Source: Bacteroidales bacterium (GTDB lineage Bacteria; Bacteroidota; Bacteroidia; Bacteroidales; UBA932). From it: a DNA stretch of 13,677 bases. Below are positions 1 to 7,348 of this stretch, piece by piece; position 1 is the stretch's first letter, and every line of letters starts with the position of its first letter. The notes beneath the pieces are model-generated. The model worked only from the letters and a program-made list of their open reading frames with translations. It did no database searches and was not told the origin of the DNA. The stretch spans positions 1-13,677 of the forward strand of contig JAFYIK010000081.1 of NCBI GenBank assembly GCA_017538685.1. Reading direction: 5' to 3'. Made by a program: the position numbers and the translations under genes.

Positions 1-1812
1 CATAAATACGGCGAGTCGCAGAAGACGGACGTGGCGATGAGGGTGATCGCGGACCACATCCGCGCCATCAGCTTCAGCATCGCGGACGGACAGCTGCCCG
101 GCAACGTGAAGGCGGGCTACGTAATCCGCCGCATCCTCCGTCGCGCAGTGCGCTATGGTTACACCTTCCTCGGCTTCACCGAGCCGTTCCTCTGCCGTCT
201 CGTGCCACAGCTCATCTCGGATATGGGCGCGGCCTATCCCGAGCTCGTCAGCCAGCAGAAGATAATCGAGTCCGTGATCCGTGAGGAAGAGCTCGCTTTC
301 CTGCGTACGCTCGACCGCGGCATCAAGCTGCTGGACGACTATATGGGCAAGGCGAAGGCGGACAAAGTCATCAAGGGAGTGGACGCGTTCGTGCTCTACG
401 ACACCTACGGTTTCCCGATCGACCTCACCCAACTCATCGCGGGCGAGAACGGATACACCGTGGACCTGGACGGCTTCAATGTGGAGCTTCAGAAGCAGAA
501 GGAGCGTGCCCGCAACGCCACGGCCAACGAATTCGGCGACTGGGTCGAATATGAAGGCGGAGATTCGCTGTTCGTTGGCTATGACACCACCGAAGTCGAA
601 GGTGCGAAACTCCTCAGGCACCGCGAGGTGGTCCAGAAAAACAAGAAGATGCTTCAGCTCGTCTTCGACCGCACTCCGTTCTACGGAGAGATGGGCGGTG
701 AAGTGGGCGACACCGGATACATAGAGGCCGCAGGCGAAAGGATCAAGATCCTGGACACCGTCAAGGAAAACGGCCTTACCGTGCATATCGCGGAGAAACT
801 GCCCGAGGACTGCACCGCAGACTTCAAACTCGTAGTGGATGCGGCCCGCAGGCAGAATATTGCGAACAATCACTCCTGCACGCACCTTCTCGACCAGGCC
901 CTGAGGGAAATCCTCGGAACTCACGTGGAACAGAAGGGCTCGTTCGTGTCGGACACCCAGCTCAGGTTCGACTTCTCGCATTTCGAGAAGCTCTCCGACG
1001 AGCAGATCCGCAAGGTGGAGAACCACGTGAACGAAATGATACGCGAAAACTATCTCCTCGAGGAGAAGCGCGAAGCCACTATGGAAGAAGCCCAGGCAAT
1101 GGGCGCCATCGCCCTGTTCGGCGAGAAGTATGGCGACAGCGTGCGCGTGGTGAAGTTTGGCCCGAGCGTGGAGCTCTGCGGCGGATGCCACGTCAGCGCC
1201 ACCGGCCGCATCGGCTTCTTCAAGATAGTGAGCGAAGGCGCGATAGCCGCCGGCGTCCGCAGGATCGAGGCCGTCACCGGCGTGAACGCCGAGCAGTTCG
1301 TGGCCTCGATGCAGGACACCGTCAAGGCAGCCCGCGCCGCATTCAACAATGCTCCGGACCTCGTCGCAGCCATCAAGAAACTCGTTGAGGACAACGCCGC
1401 GCTGAAGAAGCAGGCTGAGGAATTCGCCAAGCAGAAGACCGCCGAGTTCGCAAAGACCATAAGCGCCAAGGCCCAGGATGTCAATGGCATCAAACTCATA
1501 GTCATCGATCAGGCAGAGGCCGATGGAGTGAATCCCGCTATGGTCAGGGAAGCGGCCCTCCTGCTGCAGAAAGATGCCGTGAACACCGCGCTCGCCGCGG
1601 CCTTCGTCTTCGAAGGCAAGCCGCAGCTCGCGCTGATGTACTCCGCGGACCTCGTCGCGAAGGGAAAGAACGCCGGCGCGGACATCCGCGAAGGCGCGAA
1701 GTTCATCCAGGGCGGAGGCGGCGGACAGCCCGGACTCGCCACCGCAGGAGGAAAGAATCCGGATGGCATAAAAGATGCACTTGAAGCCCTTAAAGCGATA
1801 GCCGCAAAATAA
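1..1812 (+). CDS. alaS: Alanyl-tRNA synthetase, 5'-truncated
   Basis: Cytoplasmic enzyme that charges tRNA-Ala with alanine and hydrolyses mischarged Ser/Gly-tRNA-Ala. The frame is open from base 1, so 603 C-terminal residues are seen; the N-terminal catalytic core lies upstream. Visible parts: the end of the aminoacylation/tRNA-recognition region (KYGE, MRVIADHIRAISF, GYVIRRILRRAVRYGY, window residues about 2-60), then the editing domain with zinc-ligand motifs HSCTH (bases 871-885) and CGGCH (1177-1191) followed by GVRRIEAVTG, then a coiled coil and the C-Ala domain with the glycine-rich FIQGGGGGQPG near the end. Most family members read CGGTH; here a Cys replaces the Thr, but both expected ligands (first Cys and His) remain. 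The GTG at 31 is internal and not a start. The next gene begins 15 bases after the stop. Identification is secure. Confidence 0.97.
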   Translation, partial: HKYGESQKTDVAMRVIADHIRAISFSIADGQLPGNVKAGYVIRRILRRAVRYGYTFLGFTEPFLCRLVPQLISDMGAAYPELVSQQKIIESVIREEELAFLRTLDRGIKLLDDYMGKAKADKVIKGVDAFVLYDTYGFPIDLTQLIAGENGYTVDLDGFNVELQKQKERARNATANEFGDWVEYEGGDSLFVGYDTTEVEGAKLLRHREVVQKNKKMLQLVFDRTPFYGEMGGEVGDTGYIEAAGERIKILDTVKENGLTVHIAEKLPEDCTADFKLVVDAARRQNIANNHSCTHLLDQALREILGTHVEQKGSFVSDTQLRFDFSHFEKLSDEQIRKVENHVNEMIRENYLLEEKREATMEEAQAMGAIALFGEKYGDSVRVVKFGPSVELCGGCHVSATGRIGFFKIVSEGAIAAGVRRIEAVTGVNAEQFVASMQDTVKAARAAFNNAPDLVAAIKKLVEDNAALKKQAEEFAKQKTAEFAKTISAKAQDVNGIKLIVIDQAEADGVNPAMVREAALLLQKDAVNTALAAAFVFEGKPQLALMYSADLVAKGKNAGADIREGAKFIQGGGGGQPGLATAGGKNPDGIKDALEALKAIAAK

Positions 1813-1827
1813 TCAGCCCCGAAAAGG

Positions 1828-4254
1828 ATGAAACGACTCGACAGATTTGTTCTCAAATCGTTCATAGGACCGTTCGTCGCGATCCTGCTGATAGTCGTGT
1901 TCATCCTCGTGATGCAGTTCCTCTGGCTCTACATCGACGAACTCGTCGGTAAAGGCCTCGGTATGAGGGTTATCGCGGAGTTCCTTATGTGGGGAACCTG
2001 CACGATCCTCCCGCTGGCCCTGCCGCTCGCGACCCTTCTTGCATCGATGATGACTTTCGGCCAGATGACCGAGAACAAGGAGCTGATGGCTGTGAAAGCT
2101 TCCGGAGTCTCCTTCGTGAGGATAATCTCCCCGATCATCATAGTGTCCGCGATAGTCGCGATGATCGCTTACTACGTGGGCGATAACCTGGTGCCGAAGG
2201 CGTATCTGGAAATCTACCAGCTCCGCACGGACATAGGCAAGACCAAGGAAGAGATCAAGATCCCTTCAGGAACCTTCTACGACGGCATCGACGGTTACAT
2301 CCTTCGCGTGGAAGACCAGTCGGACGGTATGCTCTACGGCGTTATGGTCTATGACCACACCGCGAAGAAAGGCAATACAAGCATCACCCTGGCAGACTCC
2401 GCCACTATGCGTCTGAGCAAGGCGAAGGACTACCTCATCTTCACCCTCTACAACGGAACTAACTATCAGGAGACCAACGCCCGCAACGGATCGGAATACG
2501 ACCTCCAGCTGAATAAAGTGGCCTTCGAGCGCCAGCAGCTCATTATCTCGCTTTCGAACTACGCCTTCGAAAAATCGGAGGAGAACCGTTTCGGAAACCA
2601 GATCAAGGCCCAGAAGACGGAGTCGCTGGTCAATGAGCGCGACTCGCTGCACAGAATCACGGAAGAAGCCTTCAACAACCACTACAAATCGGTGACGGAG
2701 GCCTCATACTTCACTTTCAGGAAACAGCTGGACAGCACCGCATTTAATTCCACCAGGAGCGACTTCAAGTACGACGGCTTCGGAGTGTGGAAGACTAGGT
2801 CGGACAAGATCAGGGCCCTGAAGTCCGCGGCTGAAAAAGCCAACAGGATGGCTTCGGAGCTTACCAATTACGGCCGTGACAATTATGTCGAGTACTTCTA
2901 CCTCCGCCGCGCAAGCGTGGAGATCCTGCATAAGATGGCCCAGGCGCTGGCCTGCTTCATCCTCTTCTTCATCGGCGCGCCGCTCGGCGCCCTCATCGGA
3001 AAGGGAGGCCTTGGAGTAAGCGCCATCATCTCGGTGCTGTTCTTCGTGCTCTACTGGGTAGTGGACATTTCCGGCGTGAAGCTCGGAAACGACGGCGCGG
3101 TGGCGGCCCCGATAGGCGCTTTCATCTCGTCCTATGTGCTCGCGCCGATAGGCGCTTACTTAACCTGGAAGGCAGTCCACGACGCCTCGTTCTCCGGAAT
3201 AGACCAGTTCAAGGCCGTGCTCAGGAGGGTATGGCGCAAGATATGGAGCCTCTTCCGCCGCACGCGCATCGTGTATATGGGCACGCCCGAGTTCGCCGTG
3301 GCGCCTCTCGATAACCTTATAAGGCACCGCTACCACATCGTGGGTGTGGTGACCGTGCCCGACAAACCCAGCGGCCGCGGGCTGAAGGTAAACGAAAGCG
3401 CGGTGAAGCAGTACGCCGTGGCCCATAACATCCCCGTGCTCCAGCCTGTGAAGCTGAAGGATCCCGCGTTCCTCGAGCAACTCCGCGCCCTCAAGGCCGA
3501 TATGTTCGTGGTGGTGGCGTTCCGTATGCTTCCGGAGGAGGTGTGGAGGATGCCGAAGTACGGCACGTTCAACCTGCACGCCGCCCTGCTTCCGCAGTAT
3601 CGTGGCGCAGCCCCTATCAACTGGGCGGTGATCAACGGCGAGAAGATCACGGGCGTGACCTCGTTTATGATCGACAAGGACATCGACACCGGAGGCATAA
3701 TCCTCAGGCAGGAATGCCGCATCGGTCCGGACGACACCGCCGGCGATGTGCACGACCGCCTGATGGAGCTCGGCTCAGACATAGTCCTCCAGACGGTCGA
3801 GGGCCTCGTGGAGAGGAATGTGGAGACTCGTGTGCAGCGCAGCTTCATCCAGGGCGCCGAGGTGCTCAAACCCGCGCCGAAGCTCACTCCTGAGCTTCTC
3901 AACATCGACTGGACGGACACAGCGAAGCACATTCGCAACCTTATCAGAGGCCTCAGCCCTTATCCTGCAGCGTACACTATGCTGCAGAAGGGCGACCAGG
4001 CTCCCGTGCAGCTGAAGATATTCAGGGCCGACATCCTGGAAGGAAAGGCCGAGCCCGGCACCATCGACAGCGACGGAAAGACTTACCTTACCATCGCCGC
4101 GGCGGACGCTCTCCTGAGCATCAGGGAGCTCCAGCTCAGCGGCAAGAAGAAAATGAACATAGAGGAATTCCTGCGGGGATTCCGTGAACCTCAGAGTTGG
4201 CTTGCCCTGAACGGCACCTCCAAATCTGAAATTGCAAGACTCAAAGAAAAATAA
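1828..4254 (+). CDS. fmt: Fused LptF/LptG-type LPS-export permease and methionyl-tRNA formyltransferase
   Basis: An 808-residue frame holding two normally separate proteins. Residues 1-450 are a YjgP/YjgQ (LptF/LptG) permease, an inner-membrane part of the Lpt machine that extracts lipopolysaccharide: membrane segments near 13-35, 52-76 and 99-118, a large periplasmic part to about 365, then segments near 370-390, 396-415 and 428-447. Both ends of this family face the cytoplasm. Residues 481-808 are full-length Fmt, which formylates initiator Met-tRNA: MGTPEFAV at 484, catalytic Asn582 and His584 in FNLHAALLP, YRGAAPIN, Asp620 in DIDTGG, and the C-terminal tRNA-binding domain from about NIDW (692). 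No stop codon or frame change lies between them. ATG 3277 would delete the first beta strand of Fmt, and GTG 3271 or GTG 3217 lack a suitably spaced ribosome site. LptF versus LptG cannot be decided. The start gives the family-typical MKRLDRFVLK. Confidence 0.93.
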   Translation: MKRLDRFVLKSFIGPFVAILLIVVFILVMQFLWLYIDELVGKGLGMRVIAEFLMWGTCTILPLALPLATLLASMMTFGQMTENKELMAVKASGVSFVRIISPIIIVSAIVAMIAYYVGDNLVPKAYLEIYQLRTDIGKTKEEIKIPSGTFYDGIDGYILRVEDQSDGMLYGVMVYDHTAKKGNTSITLADSATMRLSKAKDYLIFTLYNGTNYQETNARNGSEYDLQLNKVAFERQQLIISLSNYAFEKSEENRFGNQIKAQKTESLVNERDSLHRITEEAFNNHYKSVTEASYFTFRKQLDSTAFNSTRSDFKYDGFGVWKTRSDKIRALKSAAEKANRMASELTNYGRDNYVEYFYLRRASVEILHKMAQALACFILFFIGAPLGALIGKGGLGVSAIISVLFFVLYWVVDISGVKLGNDGAVAAPIGAFISSYVLAPIGAYLTWKAVHDASFSGIDQFKAVLRRVWRKIWSLFRRTRIVYMGTPEFAVAPLDNLIRHRYHIVGVVTVPDKPSGRGLKVNESAVKQYAVAHNIPVLQPVKLKDPAFLEQLRALKADMFVVVAFRMLPEEVWRMPKYGTFNLHAALLPQYRGAAPINWAVINGEKITGVTSFMIDKDIDTGGIILRQECRIGPDDTAGDVHDRLMELGSDIVLQTVEGLVERNVETRVQRSFIQGAEVLKPAPKLTPELLNIDWTDTAKHIRNLIRGLSPYPAAYTMLQKGDQAPVQLKIFRADILEGKAEPGTIDSDGKTYLTIAAADALLSIRELQLSGKKKMNIEEFLRGFREPQSWLALNGTSKSEIARLKEK
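3208..3270 (+). other. Junction linker between permease and Fmt parts
   Basis: These bases encode residues 461-481, between the last membrane segment of the permease and the first beta strand of Fmt. The stretch is rich in Arg/Lys (R466, R467, R470, K471, R477, R478, R480) alternating with bulky hydrophobics (L465, V468, W469, I472, W473, L475, F476), the pattern of an amphipathic helix lying on the inner leaflet. The frame reads through without a stop. AGGAGGG at 3223-3229 resembles a ribosome site but is too close to ATG 3231, which is out of frame, and too far from GTG 3271. The helix assignment is inference from residue spacing. Confidence 0.6.
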
Positions 4255-4262
4255 TATATTTG
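4232..4262 (+). promoter_or_regulatory. Predicted Bacteroidetes-type promoter, probably leaderless
   Basis: TTG at 4232-4234, a 20-base spacer, then TATATTTG at 4255-4262, an exact match to the Bacteroidetes -7 consensus TAnnTTTG at the expected distance from a -33 TTG. It begins just after the stop of the permease-Fmt gene and ends four bases before the ATG at 4267. Initiation a few bases downstream would put the transcript start at or next to that ATG, leaving almost no leader. I saw no other exact TAnnTTTG match in front of a gene in the window. It would let the M23 genes and what follows be transcribed apart from alaS. Confidence 0.6.
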
Positions 4263-4266
4263 CGCG

Positions 4267-5244
4267 ATGTCGAAATTCAGCAGATACATCTATAACCCGG
4301 AGACTCTCCTTTACGAAAAAAAGGAGGATTCGAAGGCCGTCCGCATATTGAAAGTGTCGGGCTTCGCGGTCAGTGTCGCCGTGGTGGTAGCGCTCAATTT
4401 CTTCGTATACACCCAGGTCCTCGGACTTGACCTGCCGAAGACGGCTCATCTGAAAAAGAAGAACGCAGAGTGGCAGGCTAAGTTCGAAGTCCTTAACCAT
4501 AGTCTGGACGTGGCCGAGCAGATACTCGGCGACATTGAACAGAGAGACGACGACGTCTACCGTTCGATTTTCGGCCTCGAGGAGATCCCCGAGGAAGTGA
4601 AGCAGGCCGGTTTCGGAGGCGTGAACCGCTATTCCTATCTGGATGACCTCGGCGGTTCCACTTACCTTAAGAACACAGTCAGGAGACTGGACGTGATGAC
4701 CAAGCGCTCGTTCCTCCAGAGCAACGCCCTGGACGAAGTGGCGATGGTCTCCACCCAGGCCGGAAACCTCATTTCGTGCGTGCCGGCCGTTTCGCCGATT
4801 CTCCCGGAGACGGGCAGGTACCGCATCTCCAGCCCCTTCGGCCGCAGGACGGATCCTGTTCACAAATCGACTGTAGCGTTCCACGAAGGAATGGATTTCG
4901 CGACCTTCCTCGGCAATCCCGTGTATTGCACCGGAGACGGTGTGGTGGAGAGAGTCCGTTACCAGTTCTTCGGCTACGGAAACGAAGTGATTATCGATCA
5001 CGGTTTCGGTTACAAGACCCGTTATGCACACCTCAATTCGATCGATGTGGCGAAAGGCCAGGTCCTGAAGAGAGGCCAGAAGATCGGAGCGGTGGGAAAC
5101 ACGGGCAAGAGCACCGGACCTCACCTTCACTACGAAGTCATTTACAAAGGCAAACAGATCAACCCCAGTCCCTTTATGGACCTGTCCATCAAGCCTGAGG
5201 AATACAAATCAATGGTGAGGACGGCCGCAGATGAGCAACTCTGA
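4267..5244 (+). CDS. Membrane-anchored M23 (LytM) peptidase, first of a tandem pair
   Basis: 325 residues. M23 peptidases are zinc endopeptidases that cut peptidoglycan cross-bridges or stem peptides, or act as activators of amidases when degenerate. A short basic N-terminus precedes one membrane segment (about 31-55), then a helical periplasmic region with RDDDVYRSIF, then the LytM domain. It has the full active-site set: SSPFGRR, His206 and Asp210 in HEGMD, His255 in RYAHL, and His286/His288 in HLHYE, so an active enzyme is expected. It starts 12 bases after the permease-Fmt stop, directly behind a predicted promoter, and its end overlaps the next gene by 14 bases. Its position beside an LPS-export permease fits an envelope role; the exact bond cut is not known. 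Confidence 0.92.
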   Translation: MSKFSRYIYNPETLLYEKKEDSKAVRILKVSGFAVSVAVVVALNFFVYTQVLGLDLPKTAHLKKKNAEWQAKFEVLNHSLDVAEQILGDIEQRDDDVYRSIFGLEEIPEEVKQAGFGGVNRYSYLDDLGGSTYLKNTVRRLDVMTKRSFLQSNALDEVAMVSTQAGNLISCVPAVSPILPETGRYRISSPFGRRTDPVHKSTVAFHEGMDFATFLGNPVYCTGDGVVERVRYQFFGYGNEVIIDHGFGYKTRYAHLNSIDVAKGQVLKRGQKIGAVGNTGKSTGPHLHYEVIYKGKQINPSPFMDLSIKPEEYKSMVRTAADEQL

Positions 5245-6187
5245 TCGCAGGTACAGTTTCGGCGCCGATTTTCAGTTCAGGGAGTCGGATAAACCATATC
5301 AGCGGGTACTAAGGTTCCTGCTGATTGTGCTTTCTACGGCTTTCGTGCTGACGGTGGTCCTGTATTCGATCTTTGCCCTGGCGGTGAACACTGATGTGGA
5401 AGGACGCCTCAAGAGGGAGAACAAAATGTACGAGAAGCTCTACCCGCAGCTTCTCCCGCAGCAGAAGCTCCTCGAAGACGGTATCGCCGGCCTTCAGCTG
5501 AAGGACAACGACGTGTATCAGGAAGTCTTCCACGCCAACGCTCCGGCCGTGGACCCGATCAACTCGCTGTCGTTCCTGAACGGTAACGACACCGTGCCTG
5601 AGACGAAGATAGTGGCGTACACCGCCAGCAAGATAGAGACTGTCAGCGCCGGAGTCGGCGACATAGAGCGTTCGTTCCGCAAGGCGCTGCTGCGCGCGGC
5701 GAGCCCCTCGACCGTGATGCCTCCGATGGCCCTGCCCGTGAAGGAAATCTCCTTCTCGCAGGTGGGCGCTTCGAAGGGGATGAAGCTGAACCCGTTCTTC
5801 AAGGCCTATGTGCAGCACGACGGGCTGGACTTCATCCTCTCCCAGGGCGATCCAGTCTATGCGACAGCGGACGGCAAGGTGTCGCTGGTGGAGCAGTCGA
5901 ACAAAGGCCACGGCAACCGCATCACCATCACGCACCAGGGCGGATACGTGACGCGCTACTCCCACCTCTCCACTATGAGGGTGAAGCAGGGGCAGACCGT
6001 TCGCAAGGGCGACCACATCGGCGCGATAGGTATGACCGGTTCGTCGTATGCCCCTCATCTCCACTATGAGGTGCTGTTCGGCGGCCAGCCGCTGGACCCG
6101 ATAAACTACATCTTCGGTTCGGTAACGCCCGAAGAATACACAAATATGCTTTATGTGGCTGCCAACACACAGCAGTCAATGGACTAG
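5231..6187 (+). CDS. Membrane-anchored M23 (LytM) peptidase, second of a tandem pair
   Basis: 318 residues, paralogous to the preceding gene: cytoplasmic N-terminus, membrane segment at about 27-52, helical region with KDNDVYQEVF matching RDDDVYRSIF of its neighbour, then a LytM domain. Zinc and catalytic positions are kept (His196 and Asp200 in HDGLD, His245 in RYSHL, His276/His278 in HLHYE). The usual SxFGxR stretch ahead of the first His is altered to SKGMKLNP, so substrate preference may differ from the first copy. The start ATG lies inside the end of the first copy in another frame, suggesting translational coupling. Envelope peptidoglycan hydrolase or regulator of one is the best reading. 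Confidence 0.9.
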   Translation: MSNSDRRYSFGADFQFRESDKPYQRVLRFLLIVLSTAFVLTVVLYSIFALAVNTDVEGRLKRENKMYEKLYPQLLPQQKLLEDGIAGLQLKDNDVYQEVFHANAPAVDPINSLSFLNGNDTVPETKIVAYTASKIETVSAGVGDIERSFRKALLRAASPSTVMPPMALPVKEISFSQVGASKGMKLNPFFKAYVQHDGLDFILSQGDPVYATADGKVSLVEQSNKGHGNRITITHQGGYVTRYSHLSTMRVKQGQTVRKGDHIGAIGMTGSSYAPHLHYEVLFGGQPLDPINYIFGSVTPEEYTNMLYVAANTQQSMD

Positions 6188-6193
6188 AAAGAT

Positions 6194-6511
6194 ATGGACA
6201 AGCTTTATTACTCTATCGGCGAGGTGGCCGAGGCTCTCGGAGAAAGCGTCTCCTGCATCAGGTTCTGGACGAACTCGTTCTCCAGGCAGCTGCATCCGCG
6301 CAGGACGGCCAAAGGAAACCGCCAGTACTCTGCGGAGGACGTAGAGGAGCTTCGCAAGATTCAGTACCTGGTGAAGAAGCAGGGCCTTACCCTGGACGGC
6401 GCCCAGAAACAGCTTGACGAAGACGGCTCGAAAGCGGACAAAGCGGTGAAGGTCGCGGATTCGCTGAAAGCCATCAGGGCACAGCTTGTCGAGATTAAGG
6501 AAACACTATAA
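6194..6511 (+). CDS. Small MerR-family transcriptional regulator
   Basis: 105 residues. The N-terminus fits a MerR winged helix-turn-helix: YYSIGEVAEALGESVSCIRFW (about 5-25) is the helix-turn-helix, and the HPRRTAKGNRQYS stretch is the wing, followed by a DVEELRKIQYLV helix. The rest (about 70-105) is charged and helical and suits the dimerisation coiled coil. There is no added effector domain and no Cys cluster for metal binding (one Cys at 21), so a metal or redox sensor is unlikely. It starts 6 bases after the second M23 peptidase and is probably co-transcribed with it. The target is unknown; control of its own operon is a guess. Confidence 0.88.
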   Translation: MDKLYYSIGEVAEALGESVSCIRFWTNSFSRQLHPRRTAKGNRQYSAEDVEELRKIQYLVKKQGLTLDGAQKQLDEDGSKADKAVKVADSLKAIRAQLVEIKETL

Positions 6512-6523
6512 AAGACACAATAT

Positions 6524-7345
6524 ATGGCAACAACAAAAACAAAGAAGGCGGCCCCTCAGATCGACGTGAGGGAAACCTTCGTATCGCTGCAGAAAGATTT
6601 CGGAGAGACTGGTATCCCCGTTGCAGAAAAACTCAAAGTTCTCTACGCCCTTCAGCAGGCAGACAACGAGATAGACAAGATCAAGAACCTCCGCGGCGCC
6701 CTTCCTCAGGAAGTCGCCCAGATCGAGGACGAGCTTGAGGGCCTTAAGAGCAAGGTGGCCCACCACGAAGAGCTGATCGCCGGCTACGAAGCCAGCATCG
6801 AGGAGAACAAGAACCAGATAGTGGACCTGGACGCAGAGATCGCCAAATATCAGGAGCAGCTTTCGAACATCTCGAACAGCCGTGAGTACGACAGCATCAG
6901 CAAGGAGATCGAGAACCTCGGACTCCTCCGCGAGATTGCCCAGAAGCACATCGGCGAAGCCCGTATGGCGATAGGCGAGAGAAGGGATTCTATCGACGCC
7001 CTGGGCGACCGCATCGCCATCCGTGAGCAGGACCTCGCCGCAAAGCAGGAAGAGCTCGAGACGATAGTGGCCAGCACCTCGGAAGAAGAGAAGGCCCTTC
7101 AGGCAAGGCGTGACGAATGTGCCGCGAAGATCGACGAAAGGACTATGAGCGCCTACGACCGCATCCGCGGCAGCGTGCGCAACCACCTCGCCGTGGTTAC
7201 CGTGTACAACGGTGACTCCTGCGGAGGTTGCTTCAACGCCATCACTCCTCAGAGGCTTGTGGAGATCGCTTCCGGCAGGAAACTCGTCATCTGCGAGCAT
7301 TGCGGAAGAATCCTCGTGAACCCGGACGCTGAAGTAACGGAATAA
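6524..7345 (+). CDS. Coiled-coil protein with C-terminal C4 zinc ribbon
   Basis: 273 residues. After a short Lys/Ala-rich start, residues from about 40 to 215 are a long run of charged heptads (Glu/Lys/Gln rich, e.g. around EDELEGLKSKVAHHEEL), predicted to form an antiparallel coiled coil. The C-terminus carries a zinc ribbon with Cys233/Cys236 (CGGC) and Cys257/Cys260 (CEHC), as in the widespread bacterial C4-type zinc-ribbon family (zf-RING_7). No enzymatic motif is visible. Nucleic-acid or protein binding is usual for such ribbons, but the biochemical role is not established. It sits 12 bases after the MerR gene and 3 bases before dnaB, so it is co-transcribed with the helicase gene; a functional link to replication is only suggested by position. 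Confidence 0.87.
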   Translation: MATTKTKKAAPQIDVRETFVSLQKDFGETGIPVAEKLKVLYALQQADNEIDKIKNLRGALPQEVAQIEDELEGLKSKVAHHEELIAGYEASIEENKNQIVDLDAEIAKYQEQLSNISNSREYDSISKEIENLGLLREIAQKHIGEARMAIGERRDSIDALGDRIAIREQDLAAKQEELETIVASTSEEEKALQARRDECAAKIDERTMSAYDRIRGSVRNHLAVVTVYNGDSCGGCFNAITPQRLVEIASGRKLVICEHCGRILVNPDAEVTE

Positions 7346-7348
7346 ACT

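Noticed and set aside
3271..3279. A separate fmt gene starting at GTG 3271 or ATG 3277
   Set aside because: There is no stop codon in front of it and no ribosome site at useful spacing, and the ATG would remove the first beta strand. Internal initiation cannot be excluded but nothing visible supports it.
3775..5130. A 451-codon minus-strand open frame spanning the Fmt part and the first M23 gene
   Set aside because: It crosses the boundary of two real genes, matches no family I recognise and has composition typical of an antisense shadow.
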